A DNA stretch of 64,000 nucleotides from Alphaproteobacteria bacterium (GTDB taxonomy: Bacteria > Pseudomonadota > Alphaproteobacteria > Micavibrionales > Micavibrionaceae). The notes under the pieces were generated by a model, which made no database searches, was not told the origin of the DNA, and worked only from the letters and a program-made list of their open reading frames with translations. Location of the stretch: assembly GCA_020442385.1 (NCBI GenBank), contig JAGRKE010000006.1:87653-151652 (forward strand), in the 5' to 3' direction. Shown one piece after another: positions 45,371-54,414 of this stretch; within the stretch, counting starts at the first letter, position 1; each line of letters opens with the position of its first letter. The position numbers and the translations under genes are program-made.

Positions 45371-46771
45371 TTATCGAATAAAGACGCGGCGGGTGCGGCC
45401 GTTGGTTTTCACGATAACCGACAGACTTCTGGCCGCCTGCGCGGCCTTTTCAACATCTTTGGGTGCCTTAATTTCTGCGCCGTTAATATCGAGCACAATA
45501 TCACCGGGATTTAAGATACGCGCCGCCGGGCTGCCCGCAGCCAAAGCCATCACCACAACCCCCTCTTCCTCACTCAAGCCCAGCTCTACCGCCACCGCCG
45601 GATTGATATTGGCAATGGTGGCCCCGCTTAGATAATGCTGCCCCGAGAGCGTTATCGCGCTACGCGGCGGGGAATCCGGCGGCGCCATCGCCTTAACCTT
45701 ATAACTCTTAGATTTGCCCTTGCGCTCAACCAGCATTGTGGCCTCATCACCCAGCGGCACAGTCGCCATGCGGAATTTCATCTCACTGGGGCTGCGCACC
45801 TCTTTATCATTGAGCGAAAGCACGACATCGCCGACCTGAATGCCTGCCGCCTTTAGCGGGCTCGCGCTATGCAAATGTGAGATCAACGCCCCGCGCGGTG
45901 TCTTTAAATCCAGAGAATCTGCAATATCTTGCGTCACGCCCTGCGCGGTTACCCCCAGCCACGGGCGCGCTATACCGCTCGCACCATTGCTGCCCGCTTT
46001 TTCGGCGGCAATCACGCTCGCCACCATTTCGGACGGGATCGCAAAACCAATGCCGAGCGAGCCGCCATTACGCGAATAAATCGCCGTATTAATCCCGACC
46101 ACGCCGCCATCCAGCGTCACCAGCGCGCCGCCGGAATTGCCCGGATTAATCGCCGCATCGGTCTGAATGAAAAAATTAAAGTCATTGATATTGAGACTAG
46201 AGCGCCCCTGCGCGGAGACAATGCCGCTGGTCACGGTTTGACCAACACCGAAGGGATTGCCAATCGCCAGCACCAGATCACCAACCTCCAGCGATTCACT
46301 AGGGCGCAAAGACGCAAAAGGAAGCGCCTCCCCCGCCGGATCAATCCGCAGCAGCGCCAAATCAGAGGGCGCATCCACCAGCACCAGCTCAGCCTCAAAT
46401 TCACGCCCGTCATTCAAACCGACGGTAATTTCCTCCGCGCCCTTCACGACATGGGCATTGGTCACAACCAACCCGTCGGCCTCAATAATCACACCCGAGC
46501 CCAGCGAGCTTTCCGCCTGTTTGCGCATGCGCTGCCCCGGCACATTATTGCCGAAGAATTGCGAGAAAAACGGGTCTCTAAAAAAGGGATTAACCGCACT
46601 TTGCACTACGGTACGTTTTGTATATATATTAACCACCGCTGGCGCGACAGCCTTGACCACAGGCGCGAAAGAGAGCTTTACCTCGCTTTGCGATTGCGGA
46701 ACAACCGATTGCGCCCCTGCGACAAGCGGGAAAAACAGCGCTAGAACTATGGCGGCAAGTCTGATAATCAT
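45371..46771 (-). CDS. DegP/HtrA-family periplasmic serine protease
   Basis: Periplasmic quality-control protease and chaperone. The 466-residue protein (ATG 46771, MIIRLAAIVLALFFPLVAGAQ) has a signal peptide cleaved near AGA-Q (about residue 20), a trypsin-like domain with catalytic triad His107 (VVTNAHVVKG), Asp137 (DAPSDLALLRID) and Ser213 (GNSGGALV), and two PDZ domains in the C-terminal half. An open frame to TTG 46801 exists but would overlap the divergent panB start; ATG 46771 gives a proper signal peptide. Only 30 bp separate it from panB. Confidence 0.93.
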   Translation of the reverse strand: MIIRLAAIVLALFFPLVAGAQSVVPQSQSEVKLSFAPVVKAVAPAVVNIYTKRTVVQSAVNPFFRDPFFSQFFGNNVPGQRMRKQAESSLGSGVIIEADGLVVTNAHVVKGAEEITVGLNDGREFEAELVLVDAPSDLALLRIDPAGEALPFASLRPSESLEVGDLVLAIGNPFGVGQTVTSGIVSAQGRSSLNINDFNFFIQTDAAINPGNSGGALVTLDGGVVGINTAIYSRNGGSLGIGFAIPSEMVASVIAAEKAGSNGASGIARPWLGVTAQGVTQDIADSLDLKTPRGALISHLHSASPLKAAGIQVGDVVLSLNDKEVRSPSEMKFRMATVPLGDEATMLVERKGKSKSYKVKAMAPPDSPPRSAITLSGQHYLSGATIANINPAVAVELGLSEEEGVVVMALAAGSPAARILNPGDIVLDINGAEIKAPKDVEKAAQAARSLSVIVKTNGRTRRVFIR

Positions 46772-46801
46772 GGTTAAGGAATTTAAGCCAGACGAAGACA
46801 A

Positions 46802-47629
46802 ATGACAAGCGATTCAAACCGCATCACGATTGAGGATATCCGCAGCGCGAAGGGGCGCGATGAGCCTCTTGTGTGCCTAACCGCCTACACCGCGCGCGTG
46901 GCGCAAATTCTCGATCAATATTGCGATTTATTACTGGTGGGTGACAGTATGGGCATGGTGCTTTACGGCATGGAAGGCACGCGCGGCGTTACGCTCGATA
47001 TGATTATCAATCACGGCCAAGCGATTATGCGCGGCTCAAAAAGGGCCTGCGTGGTTTTGGATATGCCCTTTGGCACGTATGAAGATGACCCGGCAAACGC
47101 CCTTAAGAACGCCAAACGCCTGATGAATGAAACCGGCGCATCGGCGGTGAAGCTGGAGGGCGGAGCCGATTTAGCGCCGACAATCAAACACATCGTAGAT
47201 GCAGGCATCCCCGTCATGGCGCATATCGGCCTGTTGCCGCAATCGGTTGAGGAACCCGGCGGCTTTCGCGTGCAGGGAAAGACCGAAGATACGCAGGAAC
47301 AGCTGCTTCAAGATGCGCGCGCGGTCGAACAGGCGGGGGCCTTCGCCATGGTGATTGAAGCCACGCTCGATGCGGCCGCGGACAAAATCACGCAGGCCGT
47401 TTCTATTCCGACAATCGGCATTGGTGCCTCCCCCAATTGCGACGGACAGATTTTGGTTACGGAAGACATGCTGGGCATTACGGGTGACTATGTGCCCAAA
47501 TTCGTCAAGCAATATGCCAATATGTCCGAGATCATGGACGATGCCGCCAAACACTATGCGCAGGAAGTGCGCACGCGCCGCTTCCCGGCGAAAGACCATC
47601 TCTACACACTTTCCAAAAAAGCCTCATGA
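46802..47629 (+). CDS. panB: 3-methyl-2-oxobutanoate hydroxymethyltransferase
   Basis: PanB adds a methylene group from 5,10-methylene-THF to 2-oxoisovalerate in pantothenate synthesis. The 275-residue TIM-barrel protein has VCLTAYTARVAQILDQY, LLVGDSMGMVLYG (metal-binding Asp), AVKLEGGADLAPTI, VMAHIGLLPQSV and a GIGASPNCDGQILVTEDMLG block. It ends with a 4-bp ATGA overlap with panC, indicating an operon. Confidence 0.97.
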   Translation: MTSDSNRITIEDIRSAKGRDEPLVCLTAYTARVAQILDQYCDLLLVGDSMGMVLYGMEGTRGVTLDMIINHGQAIMRGSKRACVVLDMPFGTYEDDPANALKNAKRLMNETGASAVKLEGGADLAPTIKHIVDAGIPVMAHIGLLPQSVEEPGGFRVQGKTEDTQEQLLQDARAVEQAGAFAMVIEATLDAAADKITQAVSIPTIGIGASPNCDGQILVTEDMLGITGDYVPKFVKQYANMSEIMDDAAKHYAQEVRTRRFPAKDHLYTLSKKAS

Positions 47630-48471
47630 GCGTGAACAACATCCCAATGCTGCGCACGGAAAAACGCGCAGCGCTTGAAGACACTGTGGCGCGCTGGAAA
47701 GCCGCCGGGCAACGCGTGGCCTTTGTGCCCACGATGGGCGCGCTGCATGAGGGGCATTTATCGCTCGTGCGTCTCGCCAAACAGCACGCCGAGCGCGTGG
47801 TGGTCAGCATTTTTGTAAATCCGGCCCAATTCGCCCCGCACGAAGATTTTGGGAGCTACCCACGCACGCTGGAGGCTGATCTGACCAAGCTCCAGCACGC
47901 GGGCGTGGATTTGGCTTATACGCCGCTTGCGGATGAAATTTACCCTAAAGGGCAGGACAGCGATATTAAGGCCGGAGAAGCCGCCAAGGGACTAGAGAGT
48001 GATTTCCGGCCGCATTTCTTTGACGGCGTAGTGAATGTGGTGGCCCGCCTGTTTGAACAGGTAAAGCCTGATATCGCAATTTTCGGAGAAAAGGATTATC
48101 AGCAGCTCAAAGTGGTTGAGGAGCTGGTTCAGACGCTCGGTCTTCCTATTGAGATTATCGGCGCGCCGATTGCGCGTGATGCGCACGGGCTGGCGCTCTC
48201 CTCGCGCAATGCCTATTTGAGCGCCGAAGAGCTGGCGATCGCCCGCAAACTCAATGTGATCTTGCGTAAAGAATCACCTACACCGTCATCTCGACCGACC
48301 GCAGGGGGCGGAGAGATCTTAAGATCCCTCGACTACGCTCGGGATGACATCAAAGAAGCGCTACTAGAGGCCGGGTTTGATAAGGTCGATTACGTCGAAG
48401 AACGCTGGGGACGAAAACTCGCCGCCGCGTGGCTGGGTAAGACACGGCTTATTGATAATATTGAGATATAA
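47626..48471 (+). CDS. panC: pantothenate synthetase with an in-frame palindromic repeat
   Basis: PanC joins pantoate and beta-alanine with ATP. The 281-residue protein has FVPTMGALHEGHLSLV (ATP-binding HIGH-like), VSIFVNPAQFAPHED, VVARLFEQVKPDIAIFGEKD and the KMSKS-like LSSRNAYLSAEE. Residues about 219-242 (SPTPSSRPTAGGGEILRSLDY..., DNA 48285-48348) are encoded by an imperfect palindrome and look inserted between the LNVILRKE helix and the C-terminal GFDKVDYVEE; the remaining C-terminus (AAAWLGKTRLIDN) is normal, so the protein is probably still functional. Confidence 0.95.
   Translation: MSVNNIPMLRTEKRAALEDTVARWKAAGQRVAFVPTMGALHEGHLSLVRLAKQHAERVVVSIFVNPAQFAPHEDFGSYPRTLEADLTKLQHAGVDLAYTPLADEIYPKGQDSDIKAGEAAKGLESDFRPHFFDGVVNVVARLFEQVKPDIAIFGEKDYQQLKVVEELVQTLGLPIEIIGAPIARDAHGLALSSRNAYLSAEELAIARKLNVILRKESPTPSSRPTAGGGEILRSLDYARDDIKEALLEAGFDKVDYVEERWGRKLAAAWLGKTRLIDNIEI
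48285..48348. repeat. palindromic repeat element inserted in frame in panC
   Basis: A 64-bp imperfect inverted repeat: outer arms GTCATCTCGACCG... and ...CGGGATGAC, inner palindrome GATCTTAAGATC (48315-48326). It resembles the dispersed palindromic repeats of many bacteria whose hallmark ends are GTCATCC and GGATGAC. Located inside panC and read in frame. Confidence 0.85.
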
Positions 48472-48497
48472 AAACGGGCCCAATCGGGCCCGTTTTT
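48470..48497. terminator. bidirectional terminator between panC and rplQ
   Basis: AAAAACGGGCCC / GGGCCCGTTTTT 12-bp perfect stem with a 4-nt loop, between convergent panC and rplQ. Confidence 0.92.
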
Positions 48498-48517
48498 GAA
48501 TTCTTTAGCTCAAAAAT

Positions 48518-49006
48518 TTAAGCCGCAGCTTTTTTCTTTTTTGCTTTTGGCTTTTCTTCTGCGGCTGGTGCTTCTGCTTCTGGCTCCTGATCAAACTCAG
48601 TTGGACCAGAATCTTTGCCCTTGGCCGTTTCATCACGATCAACCAGTTCAATCACAGCCATCGGCGCCGCATCACCATAGCGGAAACCCGCCTTCATGAT
48701 GCGTGTGTACCCACCCGGACGGTCCGCATAACGCTCAGCCAGAACATCGAAGATTTTCTTCACTTGATCTTTGTCACGCATACGAGCAATCGCTGAACGG
48801 CGCTTACCCAGAGCCTTCGCAGGATCATTGGCCGCTTGCTTACCCATGGTGATCAGTTTTTCAACATACGGCTTTAGCTCTTTGGCTTTTGGCAATGTTG
48901 TCACGATCTGCTCATGCTTCACGAGCGCGGCCGCCATATTGGCCAGCATTGCTTTGCGGTGTGAAGTGTCACGACCCAGTTTTCTTTGTTTAATGCGGTG
49001 CTTCAT
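48518..49006 (-). CDS. rplQ: ribosomal protein L17 with C-terminal extension
   Basis: L17 (162 residues) begins [20 protein letters not shown], the family signature, from ATG 49006 with AAAGGAG six nt upstream (a GTG upstream is in frame but unlikely). The core ends near residue 120; the last 40 residues are an acidic then Lys/Ala tail ([19 protein letters not shown]). Last gene of the rpsM-rpsK-rpoA-rplQ operon. Confidence 0.96.
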   Translation of the reverse strand: MKHRIKQRKLGRDTSHRKAMLANMAAALVKHEQIVTTLPKAKELKPYVEKLITMGKQAANDPAKALGKRRSAIARMRDKDQVKKIFDVLAERYADRPGGYTRIMKAGFRYGDAAPMAVIELVDRDETAKGKDSGPTEFDQEPEAEAPAAEEKPKAKKKKAAA

Positions 49007-49130
49007 AGCCACGCTCCTTTCTTTTTCACAGCGGCCTTAAACGTGTAAAGCCATTGTCGTTAACAGCGCCGCACTTGAATAAATTCCGTAACGGCGCTGG
49101 TTTTGGGCACCATGCCCCAGCGGGGAAGCC

Positions 49131-50144
49131 TTAGAAAGGCTCCTCCATTTTCTTGGCGATCTCATCGATATTCTCAGGAGGCCAGCCTTCGACCTGCATA
49201 CCAAGATGCAGACCCATGATAGACAGAACTTCCTTGATCTCATTCAGAGACTTACGACCAAAGTTCGGTGTGCGCAGCATGTCGCTCTCGCTCTTTTGAA
49301 CCAGATCACCAATGTAGAGAATGTTGTCGTTCTTCAAGCAATTTGCAGAGCGAACTGACAGCTCAAGCTCTTCAACTTTGCGCAACAGATTGCGGTTGAA
49401 TGGCAGCTCTTCGCCTTCTTCTTTCTCTTCATTCGTTTCAGGCTCGTCGAAATTCACGAACACCTGCAACTGGTCTTGCAAGATACGCGCAGCAAACGCC
49501 ACAGCATCTTCAGGTGTGATAACACCGTTTGTTTGAATGCTCAGTGTCAGCTTGTCGTAGTCTGTAATCTGACCAACGCGGGTATCTTCCACTTCGTAAG
49601 AAACCTTACGAACAGGTGAGAACACGCTGTCGACCGGGATAAGGCCCACAGGCGCTTCTTCGGGGCGGTTTTGAGAAGCAGGGCGGTAACCCTTACCCAT
49701 ATCAACCGTCATTTCCATGTTGAATTTTGTGCCTTTATCCAGCGTACAAATCACCAGATCAGGGTTCATGATTTCGATATCCGCACCCGCCTCGATCTGA
49801 GCGGCCGTCACTTCGCAAGGACCTTCTGCGCTCAAACGCATTTTCTTAGGACCTTCGGAGTGCATACGCACAGCCAGAGCTTTCACGTTCAGGATAATGT
49901 CTGTTACATCTTCGCGAACACCTTCGATAGAAGAGAATTCATGCAAAACGCCGTCAATCTGAACGCCGGTCACAGCCGCACCCTGCAAGGATGACAGCAA
50001 AATACGGCGCAGGGCGTTCCCCAAAGTCAGACCAAAGCCGCGCTCTAGAGGCTCGGCAATGATTTTACCAGTCATTTCGCCAGAACCGTGGGCGACTTCG
50101 ACTTTTGCGGGCTTGATTAATTCTTTCCAGTTTCTTTGTAGCAT
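49131..50144 (-). CDS. rpoA: RNA polymerase alpha subunit
   Basis: 337-residue alpha subunit with N-terminal dimerisation domain ([20 protein letters not shown]) and C-terminal domain for UP elements and activators ([31 protein letters not shown]). An acidic linker ([11 protein letters not shown]) joins them. Standard position between rpsK and rplQ, with 194 bp to rpsK. Confidence 0.99.
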   Translation of the reverse strand: MLQRNWKELIKPAKVEVAHGSGEMTGKIIAEPLERGFGLTLGNALRRILLSSLQGAAVTGVQIDGVLHEFSSIEGVREDVTDIILNVKALAVRMHSEGPKKMRLSAEGPCEVTAAQIEAGADIEIMNPDLVICTLDKGTKFNMEMTVDMGKGYRPASQNRPEEAPVGLIPVDSVFSPVRKVSYEVEDTRVGQITDYDKLTLSIQTNGVITPEDAVAFAARILQDQLQVFVNFDEPETNEEKEEGEELPFNRNLLRKVEELELSVRSANCLKNDNILYIGDLVQKSESDMLRTPNFGRKSLNEIKEVLSIMGLHLGMQVEGWPPENIDEIAKKMEEPF

Positions 50145-50216
50145 GTTTTTTCCTTTCGCTTCATCCGGCTCTTAACCGGCCTCTTGCTCCGCCCTTCATA
50201 TTTGTTGTTCTGACAT

Positions 50217-50267
50217 CGTTACTTCGTCGCTCACGTATAGTTGATACGCTTCGCTCCTTGTGCCTTG
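50217..50267. repeat. dispersed repeat copy A (rpsK-rpoA spacer)
   Basis: 51 bp with an inner stem ACGTAT-loop-ATACG and the tail GCTTCGCTCCTTGTGCCTTG. It shares about 45 of 51 positions with the copy at 51251-51300. Confidence 0.8.
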
Positions 50268-50338
50268 TCAGAAAACAAATCTGTTTGGCGTTGGTTTTAC
50301 TGGCTCTCCGCCACCGCGGCGGAGATACCAAAACTTTA

Positions 50339-50722
50339 TTAAACGCGGCGCTTCTTCTTGGGACGGCAACCATTATGTGGAATGGCTGTCACATCTTTGA
50401 TCATTTTGATCTCGATCCCGGCAGACTGAATTCCGCGCAGAGCAGATTCACGTCCTGAGCCTGGGCCTTTCAAACGTGCGTCCACTTCCTTCATGCCGTG
50501 CTCCTGTGCTTTACGTGCAGCATCTTCGGCCGCAACCTGCGCCGCATAGGGCGTAGATTTACGAGAGCCTTTGAAACCCATCGTTCCAGAAGACGACCAA
50601 GAGATAACGTTCCCTTGCTTGTCTGTGAAGGTGATCTTTGTGTTGTTGAATGTCGAGTTAATAACCACGTCACCGACGGGGATATTCTTTTTCTCTTTTC
50701 TTTTTCCCTTAGGCTTAGCCAT
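50339..50722 (-). CDS. rpsK: ribosomal protein S11
   Basis: S11, 127 residues: [55 protein letters not shown] at the C-terminus. Typical length; alpha operon between rpsM and rpoA. Confidence 0.98.
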   Translation of the reverse strand: MAKPKGKRKEKKNIPVGDVVINSTFNNTKITFTDKQGNVISWSSSGTMGFKGSRKSTPYAAQVAAEDAARKAQEHGMKEVDARLKGPGSGRESALRGIQSAGIEIKMIKDVTAIPHNGCRPKKKRRV

Positions 50723-50738
50723 ATCTTATGCCCTCCCC

Positions 50739-51119
50739 TTATTTACCAACCGGCTTCTTGCCGGCGATTGGTTTAGCAGGACCCTTGCGCGTACGCGCAT
50801 TGGTCTTAGTTTTTTGACCGCGCACGGGCAAGCCAGAACGATGGCGCAGACCGCGATAGCATTTCATGTCCATCAAACGCTTGATGTTCATTGATACTTC
50901 ACGACGCAGATCCCCTTCGATCAGATAGCCACCGCTATCGATTTCACTGCGGATCAGGTTCAGCGTGTCTTCACTCGCTTCGCCCATGCGCTGCTGCACA
51001 TCGATATTCAATTTTTCACAGATTTTAAAAGCCGTTGTGTGGCCAATTCCAGTGATATAAGTCAGCGCGATAGGAATGCGCTTCTTATCTGGTACGTTAA
51101 CACCAGCAATACGTGCCAT
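50739..51119 (-). CDS. rpsM: ribosomal protein S13
   Basis: S13, 126 residues: [34 protein letters not shown] and the C-terminal [18 protein letters not shown]. Start of the rpsM-rpsK-rpoA-rplQ operon; its leader carries hairpins and a dispersed repeat (51120-51300). Confidence 0.98.
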   Translation of the reverse strand: MARIAGVNVPDKKRIPIALTYITGIGHTTAFKICEKLNIDVQQRMGEASEDTLNLIRSEIDSGGYLIEGDLRREVSMNIKRLMDMKCYRGLRHRSGLPVRGQKTKTNARTRKGPAKPIAGKKPVGK

Positions 51120-51142
51120 TGTTTTTTCCTTTCAATTTTTCC

Positions 51143-51165
51143 GAGGTCTTAACCGTTAAAACCTC
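51143..51165. promoter_or_regulatory. palindromic stem in the rpsM leader
   Basis: GAGGTCTTAAC-C-GTTAAAACCTC, 11-bp arms with one mismatch, sits 24 bp upstream of rpsM. A second pair, CGAACCG (51170-51176) with CGGTTCG (51210-51216), follows. Could be autogenous-control structures of the alpha operon. Confidence 0.4.
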
Positions 51166-51250
51166 TTGCCGAACCGTAAACAGCTCCGTGCGTTAGACTT
51201 TCACTGGGCCGGTTCGTAAACATTTACCGTTGTTATTTTGTTTTTCGCGT

Positions 51251-51300
51251 CGTTACTCGTCACTCACGTATGTTTTATACGCTTCGCTCCTCGTGCCTTG
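51251..51300. repeat. dispersed repeat copy B (adk-rpsM spacer)
   Basis: Fifty bp matching copy A at 50217-50267 with a different stem loop (GTTTT versus AGTTG) but conserved arms, GCTTCGCTCC and GTGCCTTG. Confidence 0.8.
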
Positions 51301-51326
51301 CGAAAATTCAAAATCACTGCGGCAAC

Positions 51327-51353
51327 AAAAAACCTCGCAAAATAGCGAGATTT
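51327..51353 (-). terminator. intrinsic terminator after adk
   Basis: Minus strand: CTCGC-TATTTT-GCGAG stem extended by flanking pairs, then a T-run (GTTTTTTG). Separates secY-adk from the rpsM operon. Confidence 0.75.
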
Positions 51354-51407
51354 GGGCGCAATATAGGCATATTGAGCACCTGCGTCAACACATTTTTTCG
51401 TGATAAA

Positions 51408-51989
51408 TCAAGCCGCTTGGCTGGCTGAGAGGATGCCCTCAATCTGATCGGTTACATCATCGATAGATTGCATACCATCAATAGAGCGCAACAGCCCCTT
51501 TTCCTCGTAATATGGCAGGATGGGCGCAGTTTGTTCACGGTAGACGGATAAGCGGTTTTTGAGGGTTTCCTCATTGTCATCGGCGCGCTCACCGCCGGTT
51601 TGCACGGCTCTGGCTTTGATTCGATCAAGCAGAATTGTCTCATCAACCTCTAAAACTAGCACATGTTCTATGGTTTTGCCTTGCGCGCTGAGCATCTCAT
51701 CAAGAGCTTCAGCCTGCGCCACTGTGCGCGGAAATCCGTCCAAAATGCACCCTTTTTGGCATTCCGGCGTTTGCAATTGGCTTTTAATGATATCAATGAT
51801 CATCGCATCAGAGACCAGTTCCCCGGCATCCATAACCGCTTTAAGCTGCTGGCCAAGCTCTGAGCCGCTCGCCACTTCGGCGCGCAACATATCGCCAGTT
51901 GAAAGCTGCTTCAGGCCGTATTTCTTTTCAATACGAACGGCTTGTGTGCCCTTACCGGCGCCCGGAGGGCCAAACATGATCAGATTCAT
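51408..51989 (-). CDS. adk: adenylate kinase
   Basis: 193 residues: P-loop [40 protein letters not shown], and a short LID (no zinc-binding Cys set). Catalyses AMP + ATP to 2 ADP. Twelve bp after secY, in the usual alphaproteobacterial secY-adk pair. Confidence 0.98.
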   Translation of the reverse strand: MNLIMFGPPGAGKGTQAVRIEKKYGLKQLSTGDMLRAEVASGSELGQQLKAVMDAGELVSDAMIIDIIKSQLQTPECQKGCILDGFPRTVAQAEALDEMLSAQGKTIEHVLVLEVDETILLDRIKARAVQTGGERADDNEETLKNRLSVYREQTAPILPYYEEKGLLRSIDGMQSIDDVTDQIEGILSASQAA

Positions 51990-52001
51990 TAAACTTTCTC
52001 C

Positions 52002-53348
52002 TTACCCGCGACGTCCGCGCAATTTTGCTTTCTTAATCAGCCCTTCATACTGATGCGCAATTAAGTGAGAGTGTATCTGCGCCACCGTATCCATGGTCAC
52101 AGTCACCACAATCAAAAGGGAGGTACCGCCAAAATAAAACGGCATGCTGTATTTGGCGATCAAAAATTCAGGCAACAGACAGATCAGGACCAGATATAAC
52201 GCCCCAATCGCCGTAATGCGCGTGAGGATATAATCCAAATGATCGGCTGTATTTTTACCAGGGCGAATACCGGGAACAAAGCCGCCATATTTGCGCAGCA
52301 TGTCAGCATTCTCTTCCGGGTTGAAAACAATCGCCGTATAGAAAAAGGCAAAAAAGACAATCAGTGATCCATAAAGAAACATATAAAGCGGCTGTCCGTG
52401 GCGCAAATACTGCGCCATAGAGGCCGTGAAATCCCCACCTTCCGCGCCTGTAAAACCGATAATGGTCAAGGGCAGCAACAACAGCGAAGAGGCAAAGATC
52501 GGCGGAATAACGCCTGATGTATTGATCTTTAGCGGAATGTGGTTGGTTTCGCCACCCATCATGCGGTTGCCCTGTTGGCGTTTGGGATATTGCACCACAA
52601 CACGGCGCGATGCCCGCTCTACAAAGACGATCAGAATAATCACACCAACAACCATCGCCACCAGCAAAAGCAGCTGTAGCGGGTTAAACGTGCCCTGACG
52701 CCCCAATTCCAAGGTTGAGAAAATCGCACGCGGCAATTCTGCCACGATACCGGCAAAGATAATCAGAGAAATACCGTTTCCAACCCCGCGCGCCGTAATC
52801 TGCTCACCGAGCCACATCAGGAACACCGTACCGCCAACGATCGTAATCACGGTTGATATGCGGAAAAACAGGCCCGGATCAATCACGGCAGAGCCGCCGC
52901 CAACACCTTGCATACTCTCAAGCCCAACAGCAAGCCCCCACGCCTGAATCGCGGCCAAAAGCACCGTAAAATAGCGCGTATATTGATTGATTTTATTGCG
53001 CCCGCTCTCACCCTCTTTCTTCAGGGCTTCAAGCTTGGGCGACATAGATGTAGCCATCTGCATAATAATCGAAGCCGAGATATAAGGCATAATATTCAGC
53101 GCAAATATGGTCATACGCTTCAACGCACCACCGGAGAACATGTTAAACATGTCCAAGATACCGCCACCTTTTTGCGTAAAAATCTGATTCCAGACATGCG
53201 GGTCAATACCGGGAACAGGCACATATGTCCCCAAACGGTAAACCAGCAGCGCCCCCATAACGAAAAACAGGCGCTTTTTTAATTCTGTCGCTTTGGCCAA
53301 TGCGCCCCAATCGGCGTTTTTGGCAAGCTGTTCTGCGGCTGATGCCAT
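52002..53348 (-). CDS. secY: preprotein translocase SecY
   Basis: 448-residue channel subunit with ten transmembrane helices; signatures VYRLGTYVPVPGIDPH, FNMFSGGALKRMTIFALNIM, YISASIIMQ and FVPGIRPGKNTA. Separated from rplO by 146 bp with two terminator-like hairpins, which is unusual for spc operons. Confidence 0.98.
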   Translation of the reverse strand: MASAAEQLAKNADWGALAKATELKKRLFFVMGALLVYRLGTYVPVPGIDPHVWNQIFTQKGGGILDMFNMFSGGALKRMTIFALNIMPYISASIIMQMATSMSPKLEALKKEGESGRNKINQYTRYFTVLLAAIQAWGLAVGLESMQGVGGGSAVIDPGLFFRISTVITIVGGTVFLMWLGEQITARGVGNGISLIIFAGIVAELPRAIFSTLELGRQGTFNPLQLLLLVAMVVGVIILIVFVERASRRVVVQYPKRQQGNRMMGGETNHIPLKINTSGVIPPIFASSLLLLPLTIIGFTGAEGGDFTASMAQYLRHGQPLYMFLYGSLIVFFAFFYTAIVFNPEENADMLRKYGGFVPGIRPGKNTADHLDYILTRITAIGALYLVLICLLPEFLIAKYSMPFYFGGTSLLIVVTVTMDTVAQIHSHLIAHQYEGLIKKAKLRGRRG

Positions 53349-53395
53349 GAACTTATATCCTTCTTAAAATCTTTGACTATGAACCTAGAATAGAT

Positions 53396-53424
53396 AAAGA
53401 AAAGAGCTTGCCACGGCAAGCCCT
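53396..53424 (-). terminator. second terminator-like hairpin upstream of secY
   Basis: Minus strand: AGGGCTTG-CCGTGG-CAAGCTCT (8 bp with one G-U), then TTTTCTTT. Tandem with the hairpin at 53446-53475. Confidence 0.45.
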
Positions 53425-53445
53425 GATACTAAAATTACCCGCAAT

Positions 53446-53475
53446 AAAAAAGCCCCGCGCTTAGCGGAGCTCTTT
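53446..53475 (-). terminator. intrinsic terminator between rplO and secY
   Basis: Minus strand: AGAGCTCCGC, loop TAAGC, GCGGGGCT, then six T; an 11-bp stem with two G-U pairs. Located 20 bp after rplO. Confidence 0.72.
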
Positions 53476-53494
53476 AAATTCTATATATCCAAAG

Positions 53495-54055
53495 TTACTT
53501 GGCCTTTTTAGCCGCGTTTTTCTTGGCCAGACGTGTCGGAGCCTTCGGGTCCTTTTTCTTGCCTTGGCCGCGTTTCGCAACGGGTGCAACTTCATTCACA
53601 ATGAACTCGATCTTTCCGCCTGCTTTCTCAACAGCTTCCTGCGCTGTTTTTGACGCTTTTGTAATTTTCAGGTTCACTTTTGCTTTCAGCGTCCCTGTAC
53701 CAAGCAGCTTCACACCGTCTTTTTTGCGGCTCAGCACACCGGAAGACACCAGAAGATCTTCGTCAATCGCCTTGGATGCATCAATCTTTTTTGTATCGAT
53801 CGCTTCCTGCAATTTATCCAGATTCAGCTCTGCCAGACGTGTCGCAAATTTTACGTTGCTAAAGCCCATTTTCGGCAGACGACGGTACAAAGGCATTTGA
53901 CCGCCCTCGAAGCCTTTGATCGCTACGCCGGAACGTGCCTTTTGACCCTTTTGACCCTTGCCGGACGTTTTGCCCTTGCCGGAGCCTATACCACGACCGA
54001 CTTGCAGCTTGCTTTTGTTAGATCCTGCTTTTGGTTTAATTTCATTCAGTTTCAT
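53495..54055 (-). CDS. rplO: ribosomal protein L15
   Basis: L15, 186 residues: MKLNEIKPKAGSNKSKLQVG, GRGIGSGKGKTSGKGQKGQK, FEGGQMPLYRRLPKMGF. Longer than the usual 145-160 because of a Lys-rich C-terminal tail. Last spc gene before the hairpins. Confidence 0.98.
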   Translation of the reverse strand: MKLNEIKPKAGSNKSKLQVGRGIGSGKGKTSGKGQKGQKARSGVAIKGFEGGQMPLYRRLPKMGFSNVKFATRLAELNLDKLQEAIDTKKIDASKAIDEDLLVSSGVLSRKKDGVKLLGTGTLKAKVNLKITKASKTAQEAVEKAGGKIEFIVNEVAPVAKRGQGKKKDPKAPTRLAKKNAAKKAK

Positions 54056-54085
54056 CGTTCTTTTCCTTTATCGGGATCGCTTGAA

Positions 54086-54412
54086 TTAAGCCGCATCCTC
54101 AACTTTTACAAGGTGACTGACTTTTCTAATCATGCCGCGCACAGATGGTGTATCTTCCAATGTGCGTGTGCGGTGCATTTTGTTCAGGCCCAAGCCAACC
54201 AATGTTGCGCGCTGATCGCTCTGACGACCAATCGGTGATCCGATTTGCGTTACAGTAAGCGTCTTGCCAGAAGGTGCTTTCTTCGCGGCCTTTGGCGCTG
54301 CGTCCTTCTTAGGTGCAGAAGCTTTTGCTTCAGCTGGCTTTTTATTAGCGGCTGTTTTCTTAGCAGCAGGCTTCTTCGCTGTGGTTTCTTTTTTTGTTTT
54401 GTCTTCAGCCAT
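54086..54412 (-). CDS. rpmD: ribosomal protein L30 with long N-terminal extension
   Basis: 108 residues against a usual 60. The L30 core starts near residue 49 ([18 protein letters not shown]) and ends [10 protein letters not shown]; the first 48 residues are Lys/Ala low complexity ([20 protein letters not shown]). The start ATG 54412 is the only good one, so the extension appears genuine. Confidence 0.93.
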   Translation of the reverse strand: MAEDKTKKETTAKKPAAKKTAANKKPAEAKASAPKKDAAPKAAKKAPSGKTLTVTQIGSPIGRQSDQRATLVGLGLNKMHRTRTLEDTPSVRGMIRKVSHLVKVEDAA

Positions 54413-54414
54413 GA

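Noticed and set aside
54268..54412. Frameshift or wrong start explaining the long L30 N-terminus
   Set aside because: The frame is clean, a single ATG with the rpsE stop just upstream exists, and similar Lys/Ala tails occur on S17 and L29.
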